This document shows positions 24,517 to 32,554 of a stretch of 64,000 bases of DNA, piece by piece. Within the stretch, counting starts at the first letter, position 1. Every line of letters begins with the position of its first letter. The position numbers were made by a program, and so were the translations under genes. The notes beneath the pieces were generated by a model. The model was not told where the DNA came from, did no database searches, and saw nothing but the letters and a program-made list of their open reading frames with translations. The stretch is from Sphaerisporangium siamense (lineage in GTDB: Bacteria > Actinomycetota > Actinomycetes > Streptosporangiales > Streptosporangiaceae): contig NZ_JACHND010000001.1 in NCBI RefSeq assembly GCF_014205275.1, positions 2,108,001 to 2,172,000 of the forward strand, written 5' to 3'.

Positions 24517-25701
24517 GTGAGTGAGCGAATCGGGGTGATCGGCGCCGGCATTCTGGGGTTGGCCGTGGCCAGGGAACTGGCCGCGCGTGGCGCCACGGTG
24601 ACCGTCCTCGACAAGGAGGACCGGGTCGCCGCGCACCAGACCGGCCGCAACAGCGGCGTGGTCCACGCCGGCATCTACTACGCCCCGGGGTCGCTCAAGG
24701 CGCGGCTGTGCAGGACCGGCGTCGCGCTGCTGCGCGAATACTGCGCCGAGCACCGCATCCCATACGAAGAGGTCGGCAAGCTCGTCATCGCCTCCAGCTC
24801 CGCCGAGCGCGCCGGGCTGCGCCGCATCGCCGAGCGCGCCCGCGAGAACGGCGTCCCCGGCATCGCCGAACTGGACGCCCTCGGCCTGCGCGAGATCGAG
24901 CCGCACGCGGTCGGCGTCGGCGCCGTCCACTCGCCGCACACGGCGATCGTCGACTTCCCCGCCGTCGCGCGCCGCCTCGCCGAGGACGTCAAGGAACTCG
25001 GCGGCTCCGTCCGGCTCGGCCACCCGGTGCGCGCGCTCCGCGAGACCGCGAGCGGCGTGCAGGTGCTGGGCGGTACCACCAAGTTCACCTTCGACCGGCT
25101 CGTCGCCTGCGCCGGGCTCGGATCCGACGCCGTCGCCAAGATGGGCGGCCACGCGGGCGACGTCCGGATCATCCCGTTCCGCGGGGAGTACTACAAGCTC
25201 GCCGGCGGCGCCAAGGACCTCGTCCGCGGGCTCGTCTACCCCGTGCCCGACCCGCGCTACCCCTTCCTCGGCGTCCACCTCACCCGGCGCATCGACGGCG
25301 AGGTGCTCGTCGGCCCCAACGCCGTCCTCGCCCTGGCCCGCGAGGGCTACACCTGGCGGGACGTCTCGGCGTCCGACCTGCGCGAGATCCTGCTCTGGCC
25401 GGGCACGCGCAAGCTCGCCGCCCAGCACTGGCGCACCGGCGTCTCCGAGGTCTACGGCTCGCTGGTCAAGAACGCCTTCCTCAAGGCCGCCCGCCGGTAC
25501 GTCCCCACGCTGACCTCCCACGACCTCGTCCGCACGCCCGGCGGCGTGCGCGCCCAGGCCGTGGCCAGGGACGGCGGCCTCGTGGACGACTTCGTCGTGG
25601 ACGTCCACGGACGGGTGATCCTCGTGCGCAACGCCCCCTCGCCCGGCGCGACCTCCAGCCTGGCGATCGCCCGGCACATCATCTCTTTCATCTCGGCTTA
25701 A
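24517..25701 (+). CDS. lhgO: L-2-hydroxyglutarate oxidase-like FAD enzyme
   Basis: A 394-residue FAD-dependent oxidase of the DAO family. The N-terminal dinucleotide-binding motif is GVIGAGILGLAVARELA (from residue 5), followed by the acidic ribose-binding end (LDKED) and the conserved HQTGRNSGVVHAGIYY block that marks LhgO. Strong similarity through the C-terminal GGVRAQAVA and NAPSPGATSSLAIA segments supports the assignment. LhgO oxidises L-2-hydroxyglutarate to 2-oxoglutarate and passes electrons on, scavenging a by-product of central metabolism. Start GTG 24517. It is transcribed towards the downstream two-component pair. Confidence 0.88.
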   Translation: MSERIGVIGAGILGLAVARELAARGATVTVLDKEDRVAAHQTGRNSGVVHAGIYYAPGSLKARLCRTGVALLREYCAEHRIPYEEVGKLVIASSSAERAGLRRIAERARENGVPGIAELDALGLREIEPHAVGVGAVHSPHTAIVDFPAVARRLAEDVKELGGSVRLGHPVRALRETASGVQVLGGTTKFTFDRLVACAGLGSDAVAKMGGHAGDVRIIPFRGEYYKLAGGAKDLVRGLVYPVPDPRYPFLGVHLTRRIDGEVLVGPNAVLALAREGYTWRDVSASDLREILLWPGTRKLAAQHWRTGVSEVYGSLVKNAFLKAARRYVPTLTSHDLVRTPGGVRAQAVARDGGLVDDFVVDVHGRVILVRNAPSPGATSSLAIARHIISFISA

Positions 25702-25724
25702 GCCGGGCAGGTCACTATAGGTAG

Positions 25725-26426
25725 GTGACCGAATCGTCTGAAGCCCGACTGCTGATCGTCGAGGACGACCCCAACATCCTTGAACTGCTCGCCGCCAGCC
25801 TGCGCTTCGCCGGGTTCGACGTGGACACGGCCGCGAGCGGGACCACCGCCGTCGAGGCCGCCCAGCGCCGCCGCCCCGACCTGATCGTCCTCGACGTCAT
25901 GCTGCCGGACATGGACGGGTTCGACGTCGTACGCCGCCTGCGCGGCGGCGGCGCGCACACGCCGGTCGTCTTCCTCACGGCCAGGGACGCCACCGAGGAC
26001 AAGATCAGAGGGCTCACGCTCGGCGGGGACGACTACGTCACCAAGCCGTTCAGCCTCGAAGAGGTGATCGCCCGCATCCGCGCCGTCCTGCGCCGCACCG
26101 CGGGCGACCCGGCCGTGCCGCCGCCCCGCATGACCTTCGCCGACGTCGAGCTGGACGAGGAGAGCCACGAGGTGTGGCGGCAGGGCAAGGTCATCCCGCT
26201 GTCGCCGACCGAGTTCAAGCTGCTGCGCTACTTCATGGCCAACGCCGGGCGGGTGCTGTCCAAGGCGCAGATCCTCGACCACGTGTGGGACTACGACTTC
26301 CGCGGCGACGCCGGCATCGTCGAGTCCTACGTCTCCGTCCTCCGCAGAAAGATCGACAACACGCCCCCCCGCCTCATCCACACCCTCAGAGGTGTCGGCT
26401 ACGTCCTCCGCCAGCCCCCGAAATGA
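25725..26426 (+). CDS. OmpR-family response regulator
   Basis: A 233-residue regulator. The receiver has the acidic pocket (E13-D14-D15), phosphoacceptor D57 (IVLDVMLPDMDG), T85 and K107 (DDYVTKPFS). The winged-helix output domain (about 135-230) has the OmpR/PhoB pattern ending in RLIHTLRGVGYVL. It is followed by its sensor kinase 37 bases downstream. It closely resembles the regulator at 50184, so the two pairs are paralogs. The start GTG 25725 lacks a clear ribosome binding site. Confidence 0.93.
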   Translation: MTESSEARLLIVEDDPNILELLAASLRFAGFDVDTAASGTTAVEAAQRRRPDLIVLDVMLPDMDGFDVVRRLRGGGAHTPVVFLTARDATEDKIRGLTLGGDDYVTKPFSLEEVIARIRAVLRRTAGDPAVPPPRMTFADVELDEESHEVWRQGKVIPLSPTEFKLLRYFMANAGRVLSKAQILDHVWDYDFRGDAGIVESYVSVLRRKIDNTPPRLIHTLRGVGYVLRQPPK

Positions 26427-26463
26427 CCTCCAATCTCCCTCGACCCACCTCCGGATCCGCGAG

Positions 26464-28023
26464 ATGAACCCCACCGCGCCTACGCCGGGCCCGCCCCCGC
26501 CCGAGAACCCGCGTCCGCTGCCGTACCCGGCTCCGCCCGCGCCCGCCGCAGCCGTGCGGCCACGCAAGCGTTTCCTCGCGTCGCTGTCCGGACGGACGCC
26601 GCTGCGCGTCAAGCTCATCTCCACCATGCTGGCGCTCGTCGCCGTCGGGCTGGCCGGCATCGGCGTGGGCAGCGTGTCCGTGCTGCGCGGGCACCTCGTC
26701 GACCGCGTCGACCAGCAGCTCGACACATGGGCCCACGACGTCGCGCGACGCCTGCAACGCGCCCCCGGGCTCGGCCTCGGCACCCGGATCCCGCCGGACG
26801 GCCTCGTACAGGTCCGCGACGCGAACGGCCAGGTCGTCGCCGAAGCCGTGGGGCTGGAGGCCGAATCACAGCCCGGACCCGCCCTGCCCGCCACGATCTC
26901 GTCCTGGGAGCCCCAGACCGTCCCCGCCGCCACCGGAGGCGGCGACTGGCGGGTCCGCGTCGTCCCGGTGACCGGCGTCGGCAGCGTCGTCATCGCCATC
27001 GACCTCACCTCCGTCGACCAGATCACCTCGCGGCTCATGATGAGCGAACTGCTCGGCGGCGGCATCGTCATGGTCGTCCTCGCGGTGCTCGGCGTCGTGA
27101 TCGTCCGCAGGAGCCTGCGCCCCCTCGTCGAGATGGAGCACACGGCCGCCGCCATCGCGGGCGGCCAGCTCGGCAGGCGCGTGCCAGACGCCGACCCGCG
27201 CACCGAGGTCGGCAGCCTCGCCGCCTCGCTGAACGGCATGCTCGCCCAGATCGAGGCCGCCCTCCACGCCCGCGAGGTGTCCGAGGCCGCCGCCCGGAGC
27301 TCCGAGGAACGCATGCGCCGGTTCGTCGCCGACGCCTCCCACGAACTGCGCACGCCGCTCACCTCGATCCGCGGGTACGCCGAGTTCTACCGCCAGAACC
27401 CCTCGGGCGACCCGGCGAAGCTCATGCGCCACGTCGAGGACGCCGCGGCCCGCATGGGCCTCCTCGTCGAGGACCTGCTGCTGCTCGCCCGCCTCGACCA
27501 GCAGCGCCCGCTCACCATGGGCCCCGTCGACCTGCTCGCCCTGGCCGCCGAGGCCGTCCAGGACGCCCGCATCCTCGCCGCCGACCGCGAGATCGGCCTG
27601 GAGGTCGCCGGCGACACCGCCCCGATCGTCTCCGGCGACGAGGGACGGCTCCGCCAGGTTCTCGGCAACCTGATGACCAACGCCCTCACCCACACCCCCG
27701 CGGGCACCCCGATCCGCGTCCGCGCCGGCACCGACGCCGCCACCGCCTTCGTCGAGGTCATCGACAAGGGCCCCGGCCTCACCCGCGACCAGGCAGAACG
27801 CGTCTTCGAACGCTTCTACCGCGCCGACCCCTCCCGCACCCGCACGACAGACGACAAGAACGACACGGACCCGGCCAGCCGAGGCACCGGCCTCGGCCTC
27901 GCCATCGTCGCCGGCCTGGTAGCCGCCCACACCGGCACCGTCACCATCAAAACCGCCGTAGGCACCGGCTCCACCTTCCGCGTAACCCTCCCCCTGGCCC
28001 CCGAAGTCCTCGCCTCCGACTGA
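26464..28023 (+). CDS. Sensor histidine kinase (HAMP, HisKA, HATPase)
   Basis: A 519-residue membrane kinase. A proline-rich head (1-40) precedes membrane helix 1 (about 49-72); an extracytoplasmic sensor domain (73-195), membrane helix 2 (about 196-218), HAMP (about 218-270) and a short helical linker follow. The H-box DASHELRTPLTSIRGY places the phosphorylated His at H293. The ATPase N-box is GNLMTNALTHTP and the G-boxes are DKGPGL and GTGLGLAIV. It surely acts with the regulator directly upstream; the signal is unknown. The extracytoplasmic part is about 120 residues with no family I recognise. Confidence 0.92.
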   Translation: MNPTAPTPGPPPPENPRPLPYPAPPAPAAAVRPRKRFLASLSGRTPLRVKLISTMLALVAVGLAGIGVGSVSVLRGHLVDRVDQQLDTWAHDVARRLQRAPGLGLGTRIPPDGLVQVRDANGQVVAEAVGLEAESQPGPALPATISSWEPQTVPAATGGGDWRVRVVPVTGVGSVVIAIDLTSVDQITSRLMMSELLGGGIVMVVLAVLGVVIVRRSLRPLVEMEHTAAAIAGGQLGRRVPDADPRTEVGSLAASLNGMLAQIEAALHAREVSEAAARSSEERMRRFVADASHELRTPLTSIRGYAEFYRQNPSGDPAKLMRHVEDAAARMGLLVEDLLLLARLDQQRPLTMGPVDLLALAAEAVQDARILAADREIGLEVAGDTAPIVSGDEGRLRQVLGNLMTNALTHTPAGTPIRVRAGTDAATAFVEVIDKGPGLTRDQAERVFERFYRADPSRTRTTDDKNDTDPASRGTGLGLAIVAGLVAAHTGTVTIKTAVGTGSTFRVTLPLAPEVLASD

Positions 28024-28060
28024 CCAGCACGTTTCTACTGGCTACCGGCCTCCGCCGTAA

Positions 28061-28117
28061 TGGTCCTCGCTCCGCGAGGGCTGTGTTCTCTCCGTCCTTC
28101 TACCGCGCTACCCGCGG
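28061..28117 (+). repeat. Left copy of inverted repeat flanking the XRE/DUF397 module
   Basis: This roughly 57-base stretch, opening TGGTCCTCGCTCCGC, recurs in opposite orientation at 30505-30560. The first 15 bases are identical, and most of the next 40 match with a one-base gap. The left copy also has a perfect 6-bp hairpin (CCTCGC/GCGAGG, loop TCC). The pair brackets the lower-GC XRE/DUF397/ATPase module. Confidence 0.65.
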
Positions 28118-28149
28118 TTTCGAGACCGGTTGTGTTACGCCGTCGTGGG

Positions 28150-28216
28150 AGGGGTGGGCCGGGGCGTCCGCCGAAAAGGGCCTCCGCTCCGGACTGTTTC
28201 CCAGAGGCCCACCCCT
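28150..28216. other. Long-range 11-bp inverted repeat
   Basis: AGGGGTGGGCC at 28150-28160 pairs perfectly with GGCCCACCCCT at 28206-28216 across 45 bases. It lies between the kinase gene and the convergent DUF397 gene and could be a long terminator or the edge of an inserted piece. Nothing decides between these. Confidence 0.35.
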
Positions 28217-28239
28217 TCGAACCAAGCTGCATGAGGCAG

Positions 28240-28473
28240 CTACAGGTCACCGTTCTTCAGAGCGGTACGGAAGGCACCCCATCCTGCGCGACTAAAACCC
28301 AGAATCGGCCCATGAATATCCTTGGAATCGCGCACCAGGTAAAGTGATCGATCCTCCGCTCCATGCTCCGCGCGACTCGCGTCGTGCGAGACGGCGACCT
28401 CCACGCAGGCTCCACCGTTGTTGCTGTAGCTGCTCTTGCGCCACTGAGCGTAGGGTCGGAGCTTGTCGTTCAT
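28240..28473 (-). CDS. DUF397 domain protein
   Basis: A 77-residue protein with the DUF397 signature WRKSSYSNNGGACVEVAV and the ending IHGPILGFSRAGWGAFRTALK. DUF397 proteins are small partners of XRE/DUF5753 regulators in actinomycetes and affect development and antibiotic production (BldB/WhiJ-type systems in Streptomyces). Here the DUF397 start is 28 bases behind the XRE gene stop, with GGAAGG as ribosome binding site, so they are co-transcribed. It probably binds or modulates the XRE protein. Confidence 0.92.
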   Translation of the reverse strand: MNDKLRPYAQWRKSSYSNNGGACVEVAVSHDASRAEHGAEDRSLYLVRDSKDIHGPILGFSRAGWGAFRTALKNGDL

Positions 28474-28501
28474 CGGAGTCCTTCCTAGGAAGCCGGGCTC
28501 T

Positions 28502-29365
28502 TCACAGATCTCTGACCGTCTGTTCGATCAAGGCGCGTGAATCCACGGGGTCAAGCGCCTTGGCGCGCAGTTGATCAAATACCTGGTGGTATCGATCAAC
28601 CTGCGCACGGTCTTCGAGGTACAAAGCCCCAGTTTGACTCTCCAGGTACACGACGTCCAGGTCGGCAGATTCTGGGAAGCCGACGATGGTGAACGGTTCG
28701 TCCATTGCCGGATGCATGCCCGTGGCGAAGGGCAGCACCTGGACTGTCACCTTCGGATTTGTCATGCGCTCCAGGATGTGATTGAGCTGAGCTTTCATGA
28801 CGACAGGGGATCCGGTGAGGCGTCGTAGCGCGGCTTCGTTCATGATCGTCCAGTAATTGGGCGCATCGGTGGTGTCGAGCCGAGCTTGGCGAGCCTTTCG
28901 TACTTCGATCTTGCGTTCCCTCTCCTCGTCGCTGTCGGCCACAGGAGATGTCCGCATGAATGCACGGTAGTAGTCCGGTGTCTGCAGTAGTCCGTGCACG
29001 AGTTCCGGCTGATAGGTACGCAGGGTGCTCGATTCGGCCTCCAGGCCCACGTACACCTCGAACCATCCCGGGATCACGTCACCGTACGAGTGCCACCAGC
29101 CCCGCTGTCGGGCATCGCGCGCGAGTTGGAGCAACATGTCGCGCTCCTGATGACGTTCCGGGACGCTCAGACCGTACAGATCAAGCATCGCCCGCACATC
29201 CGGAACCCGGATGGGAATGGTGCCGCGCTCCATCTTGATCTGCTTGCTCTCCGACCAGTCGAGCTGCTGGGCGACCTCCACCTGCGAGAACCCGGCTTCC
29301 AGCCTGAGGCGTCGTAGTTCCTGCACGAGTCTTCGCTGGCGCACCGTGGGACTGAGGACAGCCAC
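28502..29365 (-). CDS. WhiJ-like XRE regulator with DUF5753 domain
   Basis: A 287-residue regulator. Residues about 12-70 form a helix-turn-helix (RRLRLEAGFSQVEVAQQLDWSESKQIKMERG region). The rest (about 100-285) is the DUF5753 domain, recognised by QRGWWHSYGDVIPGWFEVYVGLE, the YQPELVHGLLQTPDYYRA stretch and the ending DPVDSRALIEQT. Such proteins pair with DUF397 proteins and anti-sigma-like ATPases in actinomycetes and repress developmental genes. GTG 29365 has an excellent AAGGAGGGG ribosome binding site. The three TCCAGGTG sites upstream (29403-29476) are candidate operators. GC is lower than in the neighbours, by eye. Confidence 0.92.
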   Translation of the reverse strand: MAVLSPTVRQRRLVQELRRLRLEAGFSQVEVAQQLDWSESKQIKMERGTIPIRVPDVRAMLDLYGLSVPERHQERDMLLQLARDARQRGWWHSYGDVIPGWFEVYVGLEAESSTLRTYQPELVHGLLQTPDYYRAFMRTSPVADSDEERERKIEVRKARQARLDTTDAPNYWTIMNEAALRRLTGSPVVMKAQLNHILERMTNPKVTVQVLPFATGMHPAMDEPFTIVGFPESADLDVVYLESQTGALYLEDRAQVDRYHQVFDQLRAKALDPVDSRALIEQTVRDL

Positions 29366-29402
29366 GGACCCCTCCTTGAGTCTTTGCTGGAGTCACAGCC
29401 TG

Positions 29403-29476
29403 TTTTCCACCTGGAAAATGCTTGCCCGGCGTGACTTCCAGGTGCATGGTTGACACACCGCATCCGTCCAGGTGCA
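29403..29476. promoter_or_regulatory. Three-site candidate operator for the XRE regulator
   Basis: The 8-mer TCCAGGTG occurs three times between the two divergent genes: once inverted (29408-29415) and twice direct (29437-29444 and 29467-29474), about 29 and 30 bases apart, or roughly three helical turns. The inverted copy is inside a perfect palindrome with arms TTTTCCA and TGGAAAA. A TTGACA hexamer lies at 29450-29455. Regular spacing on one face of the helix suggests cooperative binding; no binding data exist here. Confidence 0.55.
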
Positions 29477-29594
29477 GAGTGTAGTCACTATGGTCTGGTG
29501 CGGGTGACCTTTCGCGACCGATGGCACTCGTCCGGGCCTTTAGGGCTCGAACGGGCGCAGCGAAGCCTCGAAGCGTGCGTCGGAGGTCCTAGCA

Positions 29595-30299
29595 GTGTTC
29601 AACACCAACAACTCGTCCATACGGGTAACGCGAGTGCGCTGGCGGACGGGCCGCGTGAACAGGCGAGAGCAGGAACAGCGGCCAAGTGGGCGGCACCGGC
29701 GAGGAAGACCGATCGAGCAGGTCACCCGGAGACGATGGGACCTCGCCGAACGCGCTGCCGCCCACCAACTGGACCAGATGGAGCCCGCGTGGTCCGTCTG
29801 GTACGGCGTCGGCACTCGACGCTATTACGCCGTCGCCACTTGGCGGGCATCAGAACCCTTGCTCGTGCGGGCCCGCGCCGTCGGCGAACTCCGTGACCTG
29901 ATGCGGGAAGCCGAGCAGGCGGCGCCTACGCGACCCGCGATCGCGTCATACGCACCGCCGCAAGCGCCTTCGTCCGTGTCCAGCAGGCCCGGTCAGGCTT
30001 CCGGCCCGGCCGTACACCTTCCACCCTTCCAAGGAGTCTTCATGCCACAGACACCGGACGGAGTTCGTACCGTCTGCTGGGATTTGCCCAACGACGTGTC
30101 GATGGTCGGCAAGACGCGCGGGATGGTACGGGAGACCCTCGCCATGTGGACATTGGACGAGTTCGCTGACGACGTGGTGTTGGTGGTCGGGGAGCTGCTC
30201 GCCAATGCGATCAACTACGGTGACCCTCCGATCAGGCTCTCCGTATGGGCTTCGACTACGGACCTGTGCGTAAGGGTCACCGACCACGGGGACGAATAG
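29595..30299 (+). CDS. Fused ORF: conserved small protein plus N-terminal half of an anti-sigma-like ATPase
   Basis: This 234-codon frame seems to join two genes. Codons 1-125 encode a basic head (RRGRPIEQVTRRRWDLAERA) and the segment PAWSVWYGVGTRRYYAVATW, which looks like a small protein found near XRE/DUF397 modules. An AAGGAG ribosome binding site at 30031-30036 and ATG 30042 then start an RsbW/SpoIIAB-like ATPase in the same frame, with N-box VVGELLANAINYGDPP. The frame stops at an amber codon (30297-30299) in the middle of the ATPase. No stop separates the two parts, so either one fused protein or two overlapping products are possible. It diverges from the XRE gene. Confidence 0.6.
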   Translation: MFNTNNSSIRVTRVRWRTGRVNRREQEQRPSGRHRRGRPIEQVTRRRWDLAERAAAHQLDQMEPAWSVWYGVGTRRYYAVATWRASEPLLVRARAVGELRDLMREAEQAAPTRPAIASYAPPQAPSSVSSRPGQASGPAVHLPPFQGVFMPQTPDGVRTVCWDLPNDVSMVGKTRGMVRETLAMWTLDEFADDVVLVVGELLANAINYGDPPIRLSVWASTTDLCVRVTDHGDE

Positions 30300-30479
30300 C
30301 CGCGTCGCCTCGACCTCGGCGTCGAGGCGACGCACGGACGCGGCCTCGGCATCGTGGCCTCCCTCGCCCACGACCACGGTGTCACCGCACTGACCGATGG
30401 CTCCGGCAAGACGATTTGGGCCCGCTGGCGGTACACCCACCAGAACACCTCTGAATCCTCAATGACGGGATCTTGCTGA
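30042..30479 (+). pseudogene. RsbW/SpoIIAB-like HATPase interrupted by amber codon
   Basis: From ATG 30042 the frame reads an anti-sigma-factor-like ATPase: N-box VGELLANAINYG, then CVRVTDHGDE, a TAG at 30297-30299, and in the same frame PRRLDLGVEATHGRGLGIV, which supplies the G-box (GRGLGIV), through to TGA at 30479. So a single in-frame stop splits one 145-residue domain; there is no frameshift. Without the second half the protein would lack part of the ATP lid. It may be a recent pseudogene, a sequencing error or suppressed. Intact relatives act as anti-sigma kinases in the cytoplasm. Confidence 0.7.
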
Positions 30480-30504
30480 TCCGCCCATTCCCGTTGTCTC
30501 TGAG

Positions 30505-30560
30505 GCACGGGTAAGGCGGCAGGGGGACGGAGGAGCACAGCCCGAGCGGAGCGAGGACCA
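30505..30560 (-). repeat. Right copy of inverted repeat flanking the XRE/DUF397 module
   Basis: Read on the reverse strand from 30560, this begins TGGTCCTCGCTCCGC like the left copy at 28061 and continues with GGGCTGTG, TCCGTCC and TTACCCG at matching places. It lies just behind the interrupted ATPase gene. Confidence 0.65.
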
Positions 30561-30623
30561 TTTCCAAAGGACGCGGTCATGAGCTGCGTTGGGGCGTGGC
30601 TGGGGCGAGTATGGCGTGAGAAC

Positions 30624-31313
30624 TCAAGGAGAGGTCGGGCGGGGCCGGCCGGGGGTGACGAGGCCGCATTCGTAGGCCAGGGCCACGGCCTGGGCGCGGC
30701 TGGTGAGGTGGAGTTTGGCCATGGCGCGGTTGAGGTGGGTTTTGACGGTGGCCTCGCTGACGCCCAGGCTCGTGGCGATCTCGGCGTTGGAGCGGGCGTG
30801 GCCGACGTGTTCGAGCACCTCGGCCTCGCGCGTGGTGAGGACGTCCAGGGCAGGGGACGGTGCGGCGGGGGCGGCGGGTAGGTCGGGGCGGCGGGTGTAG
30901 GCCTCGATCAGGCGGCGGGTGACGCTGGGGGCGAAGAGCATGTCGCCGGCGGCGATCGTGTGGATGGCGGCGATGAGCCGTTCGGGCGGGGTGTCCTTCA
31001 GCAGGAATCCCGAGGCGCCGACGCGCAGCGCGTTGTAGATGTACTCGTCGAGGTCGAAGGTGGTGAGGATGAGCACCCGCGGCTGGTGGTCGCCCTGGGC
31101 CGCCAGGATGCGTTCGGTCGCGGTGACGCCGTTCATGCCCGGCATCCTGATGTCCATGAGGATGACATCGGGGCGGAGGGCCGCCGCCTGGCTGACGGCC
31201 TCCTCGCCGCAGGCCGCGTCTCCGACGACGTCGAGATCGGGCACGGCCCGCAGCAGTGCCACCAGGCCGGCACGGACGAGGACCTGATCGTCGATGACAA
31301 GTACCTTGATCAT
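30624..31313 (-). CDS. NarL/FixJ-family response regulator
   Basis: A 229-residue regulator: receiver with D8, D9, phosphoacceptor D54 (VILMDIRMPGMNG) and K106 (GFLLKD), then a LuxR-type helix-turn-helix (LTTREAEVLEHVGHARSNAEIATSLGVSEATVKTHLNRAMAKL, about 158-200). ATG 31313 overlaps the TGA of the kinase gene (ATGA at 31310-31313), so the pair is translationally coupled. Such DesK/LiaS-like pairs in actinomycetes often sense membrane or envelope state and control exporters; the target here is not known. Confidence 0.93.
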   Translation of the reverse strand: MIKVLVIDDQVLVRAGLVALLRAVPDLDVVGDAACGEEAVSQAAALRPDVILMDIRMPGMNGVTATERILAAQGDHQPRVLILTTFDLDEYIYNALRVGASGFLLKDTPPERLIAAIHTIAAGDMLFAPSVTRRLIEAYTRRPDLPAAPAAPSPALDVLTTREAEVLEHVGHARSNAEIATSLGVSEATVKTHLNRAMAKLHLTSRAQAVALAYECGLVTPGRPRPTSP

Positions 31314-32554
31314 GGCTTCGGCTCACTGTTGTCGGTGGGCGACTGATCGTTGGTGTCCGGAACGGACAAAGGCAAGGTGGCCACGACCTCGAACCCGCCT
31401 GCCGGTCCGGGTCCGGCCTTGATCGTTCCTTTGTAGAGCTTGACGCGTTCCCGCATGCCGATCAAGCCGTGGCCGTCGTCTCCCGGGGCGACGGACGCGC
31501 CGGGCCCGTCGTCGGTGATGCGCAGCTCCAGGTCGGCTCCGTAGTGCAGGTGGACGCGCGTCGTGGCCCGGCCCGCGTGTTTCAGCACGTTGGTGAGGGA
31601 TTCCTGCACGATCCGGTAGGCACACACGTCGATGCCGGGCGGCAGCGGGCGCACCGTGCCGGTGATCGACACCTTCACCGGCACGCCGGCGGCACGCATC
31701 CGTTCCGCCAGCGTTTCGAGCCGTCGCAGGCCGGGCGCGGGGGCGTAGTTGTCGGCGTCGGGGTCGTCGTCGGCGGCCACGCGTAGGACCGCGAGCAGCC
31801 GCCGCATCTCGCCCATGACCTCGGTGCCGGTGTCGGCGATGGTGGACAGCGCGCCACGGGCGGTGGCGGCGTCGGAGTCGAAGACGTACCGGGCCAGCCC
31901 GGCCTGGATCACGATGACGGACATGTGGTGGGCGACCACGTCGTGCAGCTCGCGGGCGATGCGCACCCGTTCCTCGGTGACGGCGCGCCGGGCCCGGTCC
32001 TCCAGTTCCCGGTGCAGCCGGGCGCCGAGTTCGGCGAGCCGCCGGTTGCGCTCGACCAGCATCCGGGTGCTGGTGCCGAATGACCACGCGATCGCGATGA
32101 GGCCGCTCGTCTGCACGATGCTCGGCCAGATCATGTCGTCCGGGCCGAGGATCGCGGCATGCCACCACTGGGCCGCCACGACCAGCGCGCAGGGGACCGA
32201 CACGGCCGGGAGCCGGGAGCCGGCGACGGTGTAGAGGGCCACCAGTGGCGCCACCTCGTTGAGCTTCGCGTTGTAACCGGCGGCGTGGAAGACGGCCGCC
32301 GTCGCGCAGGAGATCAGCAGCACGGTGAGCGGCGCCCGCCGCCGCCACGCCAGCGCCAGGTTGCCCAGCAGGGTCAGCGCCAGGCCCGCGGCGTCCATCG
32401 GACGCTGCGCCGACTCTGGATCACTCGCGCTCGCCGTGAGCGCGGCCGCGAAAAGCAGCATGATGCCGGTGATCAGCAAGCTCAATAGCAAATCGACGAA
32501 GAAGGGATTCGTCGTGGCGAGCCGTCGCAGGGACGACAGCACCTTTGCGCCCAT
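31310..32554 (-). CDS. HisKA_3-family sensor histidine kinase
   Basis: A 414-residue kinase with about five membrane segments in the first 160 residues and almost no extracytoplasmic loops, so it probably senses a signal within the membrane. The dimerisation/phosphorylation box RIARELHDVVAHHMSVI places the phospho-His at H204. The ATPase domain has QESLTNVLKHA (N-box), DDGPG and GHGLIGMRERV (G-boxes). It belongs with the NarL regulator whose start it overlaps. ATG 32554. Confidence 0.92.
   Translation of the reverse strand: MGAKVLSSLRRLATTNPFFVDLLLSLLITGIMLLFAAALTASASDPESAQRPMDAAGLALTLLGNLALAWRRRAPLTVLLISCATAAVFHAAGYNAKLNEVAPLVALYTVAGSRLPAVSVPCALVVAAQWWHAAILGPDDMIWPSIVQTSGLIAIAWSFGTSTRMLVERNRRLAELGARLHRELEDRARRAVTEERVRIARELHDVVAHHMSVIVIQAGLARYVFDSDAATARGALSTIADTGTEVMGEMRRLLAVLRVAADDDPDADNYAPAPGLRRLETLAERMRAAGVPVKVSITGTVRPLPPGIDVCAYRIVQESLTNVLKHAGRATTRVHLHYGADLELRITDDGPGASVAPGDDGHGLIGMRERVKLYKGTIKAGPGPAGGFEVVATLPLSVPDTNDQSPTDNSEPKP

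Noticed and set aside
24678-25172. A 164-codon - strand frame opposite the L-2-hydroxyglutarate oxidase gene.
   Set aside because: Ser/Arg-rich shadow without a domain; the + strand gene is well conserved.
28035-28250. A 71-codon - strand frame in the gap before DUF397.
   Set aside because: It covers the flanking inverted repeat and the long stem, has no ribosome binding site and no recognisable family.
30297-30299. Amber codon as pyrrolysine.
   Set aside because: No pyl genes are in the window and there is no methylamine pathway context; decay or sequencing error is simpler.
28061-30560. The inverted repeats as ends of an insertion sequence.
   Set aside because: No transposase gene lies between them and no target-site duplication is visible outside them.
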